NCBI GenBank assembly: GCA_948146395.1
Contig: OX411549.1
Location: 32,200,693 to 32,264,692, forward strand
Length of the DNA stretch: 64,000 bases
Direction: 5' to 3'
From: Fragum whitleyi
Lineage: Eukaryota; Mollusca; Bivalvia; Cardiida; Cardiidae
Under the pieces are notes generated by a model that was not told the DNA's origin, ran no database searches, and saw only the letters and a list, made by a program, of their open reading frames with translations. The number at the start of each line of letters is the position of its first letter. Within the stretch, counting starts at the first letter, position 1. Positions 14,901-29,900 of the stretch are shown in pieces. A program made the position numbers and the translations under genes.

Positions 14901-17900
14901 CCAAAAGCCACCAAGCTAAAAAAGTATTTTCATTTGTTATTTTAAGATTTGCATTAGGTAAGTTCTAATAAAACCACTTACTCTCTAGCTTTGTCCATTT
15001 TCTCCTGTATAGTTTCCAGTCCTTCATCAAAGTTTTGACTCCCACACACATTATAGATCCTTTCTTCAAGATCTGTTAATATAATCCATTTATAATCAAT
15101 CTTTACCTTGAAACAATGACCAAGGTTTCATGTTTCAGTTTAAAAAACAATTTCTAAATGAGGCATGTTTGTTAAATAAAAAGGATTTTCATATCTGTTT
15201 AATTTTTCTAAAGTTAACATAAATTTGAGCCTTCATAACCCAAGGCAAGATGACCTAACACTTATACTCCTGACCTTACTGGGCTTGGCTTTATGCTTTC
15301 TTCAGAAGTTTAATAATGTCTCGGAATGTTTCATGCAACTTACTAAATATTTCATGTTAACTAAACTAAAGGTAAACCCTACCTCTCATGTCATTCTCTT
15401 TCTTCTTTAAAGTGTCCCTGAAATTGATATGTGAACTGTTTTTTTTTGTAAATTGATAACTAAGCCATAGAATTATACAAATATCCACAAACTAGATGAT
15501 TGTCCAAGGACCAGCTCCCAAAATATTTGACCTTCAGCTTCGACCTTGACATTGGATCTATCCAAAAAATTCTTTGGCACATTTGATCATGATAGAGAGT
15601 AATCATGCCAAGTCATTTAAAAATCCATCCAAAAATGTAGGAGAAATGATCTGGCAGATGACAGACAAATGTAAACACTAACACAGATACACAGACTTGT
15701 TAAAGTGAAAATTATGTCTCACTCAACGCAATCAGGCAAGACAAAAACTGGTAAAAGATGAAACTTGGTAAGTAATGCAGATGACTGATGATCCGCTGTT
15801 AGATACAACTCCATTTAATAAAACAAACAAGTGCAAAAAAGAGCTCAATTGGCACCAAAATTCATTTTAGTAACTGATATTTTACTATGCTCCTTTAACA
15901 GTAAACCCTCATTCAGCTGAATCAATATTTCGTTTCAAACATATTATTAATTTCTACAATATAACATCCACTCTGGCTCAAGTTTTTCCCATTTATTCTG
16001 CATCTGTGCAGGCTGATCTTAGTCTATACAATCTGCCAAAGCTATGTGTACAGCAGGCAACTGTTGTGAATATATAAAGGGTAATAATCATATACTCAAA
16101 GTTTAAGAATATATTCAACTTATCACAAAATAAATCCATATGAAATGCTTTCTCTCCAAATTTTCAATAAAACAACTATGTAACAGTTTACTGCCACTTG
16201 CCTTAATAAGAGAAGTTAAAACAAATCTAAAATCCTTGTTTCTAAATAGAACTGTATGATGATGGTACTCATTTAAATCATCTCTTAGACAATTCAAATG
16301 ACATATCACAAGATTTTGGTTAGAATAAGAGAAGAATCTGAATCCAACACCTGATAAGCCTCCTCTGTCTTTTGATTATTACATAATAATAAGGGTCCTA
16401 AAGGGAAAATAAAGATTATGCTAAGGGATATTTCTACCATGTTTGTTGAAATTGGCTCACAGGTTTAGTGTGAGATGATTTTCAAAGAATAGTTCAATGA
16501 TTTCTTAGTATCCAATAAGGCCTGCCCTGCCAAGTTCCATTTTTCTGCAAGCCAACAATTCACCAACATACTTTGAAAAAGATCACCAAAGGGATATTAC
16601 TCCTAAGTTTGGGATTGATTAAGAAGATGTTTAATCAAAAAGTTGACAGTGCAGATCTTGAGAAGCCCTTAAAGCTTCCTTTGAGCATGTTGTGCTCTGG
16701 TCAGCTAAATATTATCTTACATATTCATTTTTCGTTGAGTTTCTAGTCTGGACTGGTCATTCTTGGCTTGATTTATTTCTGCATTGCATTTTCTCACTTC
16801 TGTGGTCTGCTTTCTGAAATGAATAATTGTAAACATTACAAACAAGATTGAAACCTGTATATTAAACTAACACAAGCATGGCACATTTTTGTTTCCTACA
16901 TATTGTATTTTATTTTCATAGGAAAAAAATGTCAAATCCTTGGCTTAAACATGTGTAGAAGCACTTGGGTAAAAATGAGGAATATCTTTTTGTATTCTGT
17001 TCCAACCATTTTCCTGCAGAATTTAAATTTTATTTAAAAAAATAAGAGGACCCTGAGGGCCCTAAATTGCTCACCTGATATTTCAAGTAAATTATCATTA
17101 AGACTCCTTTTCCTGTGATATGGTATGAACCTTCCCATTTTCAACAGAGTTCATTCTTGTGACCTAGCAAACATTTTGACCAAGTTTCATGAAGACTGGA
17201 CCATATTTGTGGCATCTGGAGCTCTTACAAGAAAATTGTCATTAAAGCCTCTTTTCTCATGAAATGGCAAGGATCCTTCCCATTTTCAAAAGAGTTCATC
17301 CTTACGACCTAACATACATTCTGACCAAGTTTCATGAAGATTGGACCATATTTGTGGCTTCTAGAGTTTAAACAAAAAATTTGTCATTGAGGCCCCTTTA
17401 TCCGTGATATAGCACAAATCCTTTCCGATATCAATAGGTTTCATCCTTGAGACCTAACAAACCTTCTGACCAAGTTTCATGAAGATTGGGCCATATTTGT
17501 AGCCACTAGAGTGTAAACAAAAAAATGTCATTAATATCCCTTTTCCCATGATAAGGCATGAATCCTTCCCATTTTCCATAGGATTCATCCTTGTGACCTG
17601 GCAAACATTCTGACAAAGTTTCATGAAGATCGGACCATATCTGTGGCTTCTAGAGTATAAACAAGAATATTGTTATTAAGGCCCCTTTTCCCGTGATATG
17701 GCATGCATCCTTCCCATCTTCGATAGAGTTCATCCTCATGACCTAACAACCATTCTGACAGAGTTTCATGAAGATTGGACCATATTTGTGGCTTCTAGAG
17801 TGTAAACAAGAAATTTGTCATTAAGGCCCCTTTACCTGTGATATGGTACACATCCTTTTCATTTTAGCAATTTTTACAAGGGACCACCCAAGGAATATTT

Positions 17901-20900
17901 CTGCCAAGTTTGGTTGATTTAGACTCATAGGTTTAGGAGGAGATGTTGTTGACAAAATTGTCATTAAGGCCCCTTTTCCTGTAATATGACACCAATCCTT
18001 CCAATTTTCAATAGAGTTCATCTTCATGACCTAACAAACATTCTGACCAAGTTTCATGAAGATTGGACCATATTTGTGGCTTCTAGAGTGTAAACAAGAA
18101 AATTGTCATCAAGGACCCTTTTCCTGTGATATGGCACACATCTTTTTCATTTTAGCAATTTTTACAAGGGACATCCCAAGGAATATTTCTGCCAAGTTTG
18201 GTCGATTTTGACTCATAAGTTTAAGAGATTTCGTTTAAAGAAATTGTTGACAAAATTGTCATTAAGGCCCCTTTTCCCATGATATGACACAGATCCTTCA
18301 AATTTTTAAAAGAGTTCATCCTCATGACCTAACAAACATTCTGACCAAGTTTCATGAAGATTGGACCATATTTGTGGCTTCTAGAGTGTAAACAAGAAAA
18401 TTGTCATCAAAGCCCCTTTTCCCATGATATGGCATGCATCCTTTCCATTTGAGCAATTTTTACGAGGGACCACCCAAGGAATATTTCTGCCAACTTTGGT
18501 TGGTTTTGACCCATAAGTTTAGGAGGAGATGTTGTTTAAAGAAAAAGTTGACGCCATGAGGGACAGACAGACAGACGGACACTGGACATTGATCGATCAC
18601 AATAGCTCCCTTGAGCACTTTGTGCTCAGGTGAGCTAAAAAATCCGAATTTGGAGACATTTCCCACAAGAAATAAATTAGAATACAGTTGAGGTAAAATC
18701 AAAGTGCTGAAAGAACTAGATGCACTAATTATAGGTCAGTCCTTTTTCTGAAATTGATAACAAGATAATCAACTTGTGTAGACTAAGATAAGTTTATTTG
18801 TTTGAATAGGGTTTTACACCGCTTTTAACAATCTTGCAGTCATATTGTGGAAGCTGAAGCACCTAACAATGTATTCCTGGTATTTCTCACGCCAGTACTA
18901 CCATTACATCATTTCCTAGCCTCTAGCTGCTATCCCACATAGGTCTATGATTATCAACCAATAGGTGGGAGACAAACAGTCAGAAAGGATGAATGCCCAA
19001 TTGAGGGATCAAACCTGGAACCTCTAGATTGACAGTCTGACACAACTAAGATCCGCCTGCACATATGTGCAGCCTGATTTTTGTTTATATCACCATCAAA
19101 AGCAGAAATATTCCAAGTGCTATTCCAGCATGACAATTAGTTAAGCAAAGTTAAGCAAAACAATGACAACCTCCACTATGACTCACCCTATGTAGTCTTC
19201 CAGTTCTCCTCTTATGTTACGTCCTGGTCCATGACCAAATAGATGTTTAACTTGGTCTTCATGCTTTGCTTTCCTAGACGAATTTTTTTTTTTCAATGAC
19301 ATAATTATATCACACTATGAGTCTTTATAAATATGTACACTACATTTTCAATCCAATACATGTTTGTATAACACATATGCTTCAAAAACAGTGTTTTTTT
19401 TTAAGTTTGACCTTGATAATTGACCATGACCTTGACTGATGACCTTCATATAAAATGATGTGTATCAATGAGATATATCTTCATGCCAAATGTTTATAAA
19501 TATTGTATCTCAAATATTTTGAAGTTAAATGGAAATGATAAGTTCACATGTAAAGTTTTAGGATGGACAGACTGACAAACAGTGGTAAAACAATATACTC
19601 TTGATCTATCAATACAGGGCCATAAAATGTCTAGAATTATTGGATTGATTGATTGATTGAATGGGGTTTAACGCCGCTTTCAACATTTTTTCAGTTATAT
19701 CGCGGCGGCTGGAGCGCCTAACAATGGATTCCTGGTATTTCTCACGCCAGTACTACCATTACATCCTTTCCTAGCCTCCAGCTACTATCTCACATAGGTC
19801 TACGATTATCGTCCCCTAGAATTAATGGAAAGAAAGTGTATCTTCTTTATTTCTTAACCCTTTGCTGTTTAATCCCTGCTTTTAACGTGCCTGTGATTTT
19901 ATGATTTGAGAAAACATTGTGAAAAAAGAAGAAATTGCTTAAGACAAGCAATTTCTTCTTTTTCCACGCTGTTTTCTACCCTACAGAATGGTTATTTTTC
20001 AAATTAAAACCACTTTAAATTTTCATCTGCAAAACCTTTGAATTTGGACAGGTCCAAAATTTTGTAAAAACAGGAAAGGGTTAACATGTGAATAGATATT
20101 TTTGTGACCTTTTCAATGACTTGAAAAGTACAAAGAATTAGTTCGGAATTCATTTTCTTTTTGTATTGTAGTCTATTTGGCTGCAGTAGTCATATAATAA
20201 AATCTTTTTTGTTTCGTACTACTATGAAAATGAAGAAGATTATCTTCATCTCTAAAATTATCTGACAGCTGACCTATTTGGAACTCCAGTTCTGTATTTA
20301 GGATGACAAAACGGTGCAAACTCTTTGCAAATTTTATCCCGCTTCACACACAAGTGCATGTGCAAACAGTTTGCACGAGTTTGTCATCCTGACCAAAGGG
20401 CAGGCTATCAACTGTATCATTCCATTTATACCAATCAATATCCATTCAATGACGAAGTGTTGAATAAATATTACTAGTAATAAAACCATGGATTGATACA
20501 TATAACAAGATGTGTTTGTGAAACACGAATGCCCCCGTAACGGCATTCTTTTTTCAAAGTTTGTCCTTAACAGATAACCTTGACCTTGTCACATGACCTT
20601 GACTTTGGTACCAGCAAATGTGGATTATTGAGATCTATCATCATGCCAAATATTAGCTTTGTATCTTGAATAGGCTTGAAGATATTGGCAAGGTTAAGTT
20701 TTGGTTTAAGTTTTCGGACGTTTGACCTTGACAGATGACCTTGACCTTGTCACATGACCTTGACTTTGGTACCAGCGGATGCGGATCATTGAGATCTATC
20801 ATCATGCCAAATATTAGCTTTGTGTCTTGAATAGGTTTGAAGATATTGGCAAGGTTAAGTTTTCGGACAGACAGACAGACGGACAGACAGACGGACATGA

Positions 20901-23900
20901 GTAAAACAATATGCCCCCGATCTATCGATGCGGGGGCATAAAAATCTCAATTAGTCCTTGTCAACAAGAGGCCCAAGAGGGTCTGTAAGGCTTCACTGGC
21001 TTTCAAATATCTAACAATGAGAAATTCAGTCAGAAATGGAAGCCCGGCCCTGTCACACCCATATTCATGGGCCGATCAAAATTTTGCGAACAATTTATAA
21101 AAAGGGTCAACCAAGGAACATTCTGGTAAAGTTTAATTGAAATCAGCCCAGTGGTTTAGTTCAAGAGGACATGTTTTTCAAAGATTTTGGGCTCAAAATA
21201 AGCCCCACCCTTCCAGGCCCATATTTATTGGCCTATTAAAAATTTGGCAAACAATTTTTGAAAGGGTCACGGAAGCAACATCCTGGTAAAGTTTCATTGA
21301 CATTGGTCCAGTGGTTCAAGAGGACATTTCGTTCAAAGATTTTGGGCTGAAAATAAGCCCGAAATCTGCCAAACCCATATTTACGGGCCTATTAAAGATT
21401 TGGCGAACAACTTGTGAATAGGTTAATCCAGGGAACATTCTGGTAAATTTTCATTGAAATCAGCCCAGTGGTTCAGGAGGGGATGTCATTCAAAGATTTC
21501 AGGCTCAATATAAGCCCCACCCTGACACGCCCATATTTGCAGGACAATCCTCATTTCTTGAACATCTTTAGAAGAGGGTCACCTAATCATATCTGCCATG
21601 TTTCGTCAAAATCCACCCACCCGTTTAGGCGGAGAAGATGTTTAAAGAAAAGTTTACATACGCCGTACGCACAATGGACACCCCACAATGACAATAGCTC
21701 GCTGGCCTTGGGCCAGTGGAGCTAGAAATTCAAGCAAATTAAATTCTATCTATTGAAATCTTTCACTCAATTCTATTTCCATTTTACTTTTATTAGATAC
21801 CAATCTCAATCTACATCTTAGACAAAGCATATGAAACAATTTTGAGTTATTTGTCATTAATCTATACTGGGTAACATCACTTAAGTTCATAATACAATAT
21901 TTGATAAGCTGCAGTTATGATGTTTGATTGTCTATAGACAATATCAATAGTATGTCTCTTTTTGTGTCATCTACCATAAAACATGTATATTTCTTGAAAC
22001 TTCACTCTTTAAAATTGAAACAGAAACTATTTTGCTCATCTTTTAATTGGCTACTTACATTCTTCTGATGCATTCTTCTTTTGCTGATTTGTCTTTCTTA
22101 AGCACATCTAGCTGAGCCTGGGCATTGGACTGTAGAGTTAACTGATTCATCTCAGAACTATAAAGATAACATTATTATCAATTTACAATCAGGTGGGTCA
22201 GCCTTAAACTATTGTAAGTGCCTATATTAATAGAGGCACTTACAATAGTTTTGCACGGACACATCAAATCATAAGTTCCTCTCAAAATGATGATGAGGGG
22301 TGAAAATATTGTGATTGAGATATTTCTAAGTTTTTCTGGATATCTTTTTTTAAAGGATACACACTATAGCAATGTTAAAATAAATTTGTCGATTCATTTT
22401 GTAAGATAAACAAGAGATATTTGTAAAACATTTATGCCCCCCATAAAAGCAGGTCAATAGCCTATTATTTGTCAATCAACAAAGGGCAATAACTCACAAA
22501 ATATGATTAGAATTATGGTTCTTGTGCACTGCACTTCTACTCAATGAGATCTATCCACCTGTGAATTTTCATTATTCTAGCTTGCATACTTTTTGAGATA
22601 TGCACCGGACAGAAAAGGTCTACAGGTGGACTGACAAGTGCAAAGCAATATGCAATATACCCCCTCTTCTTTGAAGGGGGGCATAATAAGAGCCTCAAAT
22701 TAATGTTTATTATTCCCATTATTTATCAACTTTTGAGGTCTTGCCTTAATTCACTTATTTTTGCATCAATTTTAGATTTCTCCTTCGTCATATCAGCTAT
22801 TTCTTTCTTCAGATCATCCGTGTTCACTGTTGATTCTTTAGTTTGTAGGTCATGTTCCTGAAATAGATTGAGGTCCTTTATCATTACAAATAGACAGAAT
22901 TTGACAATGCAACAAATTGTATGCAGATGCAAGTTGCCTGGGATTGCAAGGGCTCAGTGCAAATCTTTCTTTTCAATATACAAGCACTTGCAATTTTTTG
23001 TCACTTTTACTTCAAAATAATCTGAGAATCAAGAAACTGCCTGTTTATGCCAACAGAGGTGACCTTTTTACATAGACATACTAGTACCTTTCTTTTAAAG
23101 AGCTGCTTTTTCACAGATCAGGAAAATGTGATTTTTGAAAATTTTTGTAAAATCAATTATAAGTAACAACCTCACCATGTTGAAGCCTTTAAAATAATAA
23201 GATTCAATATGATAATGCATGGAAAGAAAGACTGATATTCCTGAATTTAACAAAAATCATTCTGAAAAATAAAGCAACTACTAACACCTTAAAAATTATT
23301 TTTGAATTTTGAGCCAACTATTTTCGTATTTTAATTCCGCATGTTGGTCTTTTTCAATCAAAGATAAAGATATAAGCATTTCACGTCGGACAGCTGGAAA
23401 CTTCATATCATTACAAGCAAAAATGAAAGATTATTCACGGAAAGAAACTTTTTGTAGTTTATAGACTTGAAATACATAGAATGGATCGTTTACTGATCTT
23501 GCTGCTTCAAAAAAAAAAATGTTACAAAATTATTGAAATAAATTGTTTTTAGTGCCAATGCCCTTGGGCCATTCTTAACCCTCTTAAAGTACACACATCT
23601 CCAAATCTAAGAACAAGTTAGTTTTTTTCTATGAAAAACTGTGAAAGAGCAGCTTTAATTGTATGAAACCAATTAGATGAAAAGGTACCAATTGGGTAGT
23701 CTATTAAGTGCCGACACCAGTCAGACTGCACAAACTGTGCAGTCTGACTTGGGTAGAATCTGTAAGTACTTTGCTGATTTTCTGAATCTAGAATGATCAT
23801 TCTACTTTTTTATGAAAGAACTTTTGAGATACAACCTCCGGTTGATCTCCACTGAGACCAATCTCTTTTTCAAATGTTTATTTTACAGAGTTCCAAAATG

Positions 23901-26900
23901 GTTCTTTTTCGTGTGACGGGTTTTCTGATGAAGAAATGTATACACCTTCCCTTCATGGAATAGTACCTCATATTGTATAAAGATAACATTGATGTGGTGC
24001 GGAACCAAAGGATTAAATATATCTTTATATGAATTATCAAAACATCATACCTAAATTGCCTTGCCTAATGACAATATTTTTTATACTGTTTATCAAACTA
24101 GATGAAAAATTGTTTCACAAAAAGCACAACTTGACTATAAATTCATAAGAACTGATATCTAACTGTTTGCTAAGACTTTTTTCTGTAAGTTTGTGACTAC
24201 CTACGTGTCTTTTTAGTTCCTTCTTAAGTTGATCCAACCTCACACCTGATGCCTCTATCTCACTTAACTTCTTGTTGATATCCTTTATCTTTGCAATATT
24301 CTCTGTCTGTGATATTTAAAAAATAAATTATAGAAACAATCTAGTAGCATTTAGGGGATATGACAAAAGTGATATAAATTGGAAATCAAATGCATTAAGT
24401 TACAGTCAGCCTTCAAATAATTTAAACTCAGGATAGTCAAATAATCTAAGTTTCTTTTATGTGAACGGCACTTGCTTGAGAAATCTGTTATCATTTGGAA
24501 GTAGAAGATAAATTTTCCATGGTATTGGGTAAATCATTAAAGTATATTTGGCTATTTTTTTTTCCATGATAAAAATCTAAATATTCACCATCATATTTTT
24601 CTTCATTCTCTCACTCTGTTCCAATTGGGTTTTTGTGTCTCTCAGTTCATCCATCTTAGCCTGAATCTGTTTCTCTTCTGCTTCATAGCTTACCTGGAAA
24701 ATATATAAGAATATACCCTGGTCAAGTCAGTGGAGACGAAAATAGCCCGTTCCCCTCTAGAAATATTTCCCCTATAATTACAATAATCATTATTGCATAG
24801 TTCAATGTTCTAATCTTTAAAGGTTCTCCATAGGAGAATTGTTGGCAATACTCAAAGAGCTTTGATTATCAGCTTGTAAACTGCTTTTACAATCTATTTT
24901 CTTTGTGTTTATTGAAATATTCTTATGCATCTTCAGTAGTCAAGCAAACTAAGAAAACCAAAGATTTTTCCCCCTGTAAAAAACACATTTAACAATTTTT
25001 TCCAAAATCAGGCGCCCAGCCCCTTTCCCTAAACATAAAAAGAACCCCTTCTTGCCATGCTGAATGAAATTCTTCAGAAAATTGCATTACATCTAAAATG
25101 CCAATGGCACTGGAAGCATCAATTAAGCATGCCATCCATATTTATTTTGAAAATACATTGGAAAGGAAAATCAGGTTGTATATAAAATGATCAGACTGTA
25201 CAGCATTTTGGTCACCTTCTATTGATACAGTCTTGTTGAGTTAGATGGTTTATAGAAAGTATTTCTAATTCAAACCTTAAAATAAGCACCACCTAGGGGT
25301 ACCTACACTTGGCTGTTGAGTGCCGGATGATGGATAAAAATATAATGCAAAAAGGGGCATAATTTGAACAAAATGCATCTAGAGTTATCCCCCTTGATAG
25401 CATAGTATTCTCTTTTGATGGTTAACATGTGGATGGTGAACATCCTTCAGTAGAACCAGAGATATGTCAAATGTTTTGCGTGAAGATGCTGACAAAGACA
25501 ATCACAATACCTAGGGTTTTCTCGTAAAACAGCTTAGCTAAAAATTTCATATTGTCCAGTACAAATTCTATCAATGGGGATAAGTTTCAACAGTTGTCTT
25601 CTTATAATGGGCTTATCTACATCCGCAAATGATACCAATAACATATTAAAGATAAAGATTTTTGAGCTACTTTGGTTTCCTTGTAAACATTTCTTCACCC
25701 AAATGGTTAACCAAAATAAGACCATTAAACAAACACACAGCTTAGAAAATCTTAGAGAATTGCAGATGAATGAGTACATGCAGACAGATGCAAAGGCTTT
25801 TACAAATTAACAGATACAGTGCTCTGACAATAGCCCTGATAGACTTATTAATCAAATAAAACACAATCCAGTCACTGATTTGTTTAACACAGTTAAACTT
25901 CAGTAGCTCGAACACCTTGGGGACTTGATAATTTGTTCGAGAGATCGGTTGTTTGACCAATCAAAAAAATTATGAAGACACCAGAATATGGAAAAGCGCA
26001 ACATCCGGTACTTCACCGTATCGGAATATATGTATACTTATTTGGTTCCTCAATTTCACTTTTTAATTCACTGGTTTGTGTTTTAAATGAATAAAGAAAA
26101 TAAAAAATGATGAAATTAATTTCCTCTAAAGAGTCTTATTGTTACATTCCCTTTGTTTACAAAAAGGCTACCGTTTTATTATTTCTGTTACGTACACGCC
26201 TTAATTGCAAGTGAGAAATTATTTTAAGTCCAATTTAAACACCCTCCAAATGTTGAACTTAAAACGTTTTCTGAGTATATAAATTTACGTCAGTCTTTGA
26301 AAAAATGTAGATCCATCGAAATATAAAACCTCAATTTCTACACGAATCACTCGTTCAGACCCTTCTTGTCATACCTTCAAGCAGACGTTACGTATCTGTA
26401 TATTTTTTTACATTGATAAGTAAACTAGTCGCCGAAATATCAGTAAGAGACAATTTATGATAATGAATTCAATTAAATGATACAGTGTATTTTTCACGGA
26501 ATGGATAATTATGACGAACGGTGCGTAATTAACAATAAGGTGTCAAAAAAGGATTACCAGTTGAAAAGTGTGAAAATCAATTAAATATGACATCTTATTA
26601 TTAGCAATAGACCCTTTGTTCGAATTTTCCAGGTATAATATAAAGCATTTTTAACTTCCGGACTGAGTAAAGTGTTCGAGAGTTCGACCGTCCTGGTGTA
26701 CGAGCTTTCCGAGGTCGAACACTATGAATAATGAGCGAAATCTGCCGGGACTGAGATCCTTGTTCGATTTTTCCCTAGTGTGCAAGATTACCCCTGTTCG
26801 AGAGACCGAAGTTTGACTGTATAAAAGAGTGCATGGACTTTGTAGATTTGGACAAACAGATGAATTTGGAAAACATAACATATATCATAATCTTATTTTA

Positions 26901-29900
26901 TGGAAATGGAAGTTTCCGATATATGGAAAGTCTCAATTCATAATATACTTGATACTGTAATTATAAGGTTTTTGACCTATTATAACGAAATGGTGGAGCT
27001 TTAGGAGAGTTTCTCGATAATTCAAAGCAAATCCTACTTTTATATCTCTGGTATTTTCCATCATAGATTCCAATTTCTTCTGCATATTCTTCAGAAATAA
27101 CTGGTACTTGTCATCTGCTATCTCACCAGAAAGCCCTAAAACCATTAAACAGTTCATGTCATGTAATATGATGATATGAGGGGTTATGGGTAGTATAATG
27201 GTATGGTAGTAAAACATCTAAGGTTGCAAAAAACCAATAAACAGACAGGCATGATGAAACCATATTTTGTAGATGGGAGGTATAAAAAAGCTTGTAAAAG
27301 ATTTATCTTCACTATCAGTGAAAATTGCTCTTTTGATACACAGCACAATTAATTGAAAAAAATTCAGGCCATATTATAAATAGAATATCAAATTTGTGCT
27401 CATGAAATATCGAATTAATTAAACTGGTCATCAAAAACAAATAAAAACTCGGTACAGCCTTGTTTTAAGATGACTTTTTTAATAAATTTGATATTCAATG
27501 ACCACTCATTCAATATTCTTTACATAATTTTTATATGTGTCTAAAATATAGAAATTACTGAGCAATTTCATCACTTAACTTTACACGCTCTCCCTGTTTA
27601 ATTCAAAGTTACCAACGTTGGCACTGTCGGACACAATTGTCGCCAAATGCGACAAAAATTTAAAAGTGGCCCAAGAATTTTTCATTTGGCGAAAATGCCT
27701 GGCGCCAACAAAAATCAAGTGGCCCCAACTCAATACACGATAAGCAAATATCAATAACAATATACATAACCAGACTGCCCTAAGGGAATAAACTCGCTAA
27801 TCCGTCTAGTAGCCTACATGCGGCACGCGTCATTCACGGGGTCTGATTATCGATTTTTTATTGACAGCTGGATTCATTCACATTTACCTATACGCTTCAA
27901 ACACGATAGGCGGGTCTAGTATCTGACCTCATTACACAGGGCTCTCAGTAACGACAGTAGTGTCGTCTGAGACGACAACTTTTCTTAGCGGACGAAAAAA
28001 AATCCTATCAAAGGATTCCACCTGACGACAAGTTTTTCTAAGGCACGCGTCCCGACTAATAAGCTATCGGGTGTGTATAACATGTATTTGATTGTTTACG
28101 TAAGTTAACTGTCGCGTGAAAAATCGATAATAGCCATATCTGAAGTCCGATAGACGGGTGCGGTAGGCGTGGCGTTAATTGACGCCAACAGCCAATCGTA
28201 ATCGGTTATTCGTAGACCTTGTAGGCGGAGCTTGATTATCAATGAATGGAATCTAGACTCTGCCCGGCAATGTGTTTTCGCGAAACATGTGAACCATTAA
28301 TATATTGATTGAAGCAGTTGATTCACTAATTATATACCGGTATTGAATTCGAGCAGGGCCCCAATTAAAAGAAGGCAATAGTAAGACAACATAATCGCCC
28401 CGATTTATTGTATGAGGCGAAAATAACAATAAATCAATACTATTTTTAAATTACGTAATTTAATTTTCTATTTATAAAGAAATTGAACTGTGGCGGAGAG
28501 ATCTTGTTCGCGGGCGGAAAACCCCCAGGGGAACCCTAGCCTTGCTGGCTGCAGCTAACATGATATTAACCAATGTAGGACCGACACCACATGTGGCACC
28601 CACCACATGCCCCTACTGCACCCCAACACCCATTGAGGTAATTGCATTGAGGGAACCATGGTCCTACAACCCACCAACCCACCCACAGTACAAAACCCAT
28701 GTGGGAGGGGCTCACTGAACCGCCCAAAAAGTGCATACTTTATTTGGACGACAATGAGTCTACGTATCGACTGCAAGCCAGCACACGCTATCTACTGCAC
28801 AACAACACACAAAATAAAACACAGCCTTTACAATTTCATACCACTTGACATGGTACCCCCAGGAATTTTCCGCACGCAACAAGATAGGAAACTTAAAGCA
28901 CACTTTTATCATTAGCACAATATTGCAACATCAGTACTCAGTCAGAAAGTTCTACACCAATGAATATCGTAAATTGACCAAATGAAAGTAGAGTCTGTCC
29001 AAGCCATTACCATTGTTATCTGAAAATAGATTAACATTCTAAGAAAAGAAAAGCAAATGAGGAAAGGGGTGGGAGGGTGGGTTTTCGTGAAACCAGCCAA
29101 AATCTGTTCAAGCGCGCGAGATTGCGTAAACGGTGCAGCATAAGAATACTAACTTCCGGTCAGTTTCACGATACCCCCCAGGCCCACACCAGCGTCATTT
29201 TCGCACAATAAATTGGACTATTTGTCAGAAATAGTCTGTTTTATTGTATGAGGCGAAAATAACAATAAATCAATACTATTTTTAAATTACGTAATTTAAT
29301 TTTCTATTTATAAAGAAATTGAACTGTGGCGGAGAGATCTTGTTCGCGGGCGGAAAACCCCCAGGGGAACCCTAGCCTTGCTGGCTGCAGCTAACATGAT
29401 ATTAACCAATGTAGGACCGACACCACATGTGGCACCCACCACATGCCCCTACTGCACCCCAACACCCATTGAGGTAATTGCATTGAGGGAACCATGGTCC
29501 TACAACCCACCAACCCACCCACAGTACAAAACCCATGTGGGAGGGGCTCACTGAACCGCCCAAAAAGTGCATACTTTATTTGGACGACAATGAGTCTACG
29601 TATCGACTGCAAGCCAGCACACGCTATCTACTGCACAACAACACACAAAATAAAACACAGCCTTTACAATTTCATACCACTTGACATGGTACCCCCAGGA
29701 ATTTTCCGCCACACGAACTTGTTCGCCCCAAAATTCCTACCATTTTCCAAATTTTCAATATTGCCTGTGTACTTCAATTTATAGCTTTTCTAAAAGTTCA
29801 GATAAACTTAAAAGCAGCATGTCATATCCCACATCTGAAAGATGTACTCCATCGCTGAAGTACATCCCCGGTGTATCTACATTAATATCCTCGTGCTTAA

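Noticed and set aside
22731..22744. GT donor (AAAA|GTTGAT) for RAD50 exon 17
   Set aside because: It leaves phase 1 and breaks the frame into exon 18. The GC donor nine bases earlier keeps frame and family sequence.
28555..28776. A conserved small protein, seen again identically at 29391-29612
   Set aside because: Identity is explained by the Ngaro split repeats B1 and B2. No motif, and frames on the other strand repeat equally.
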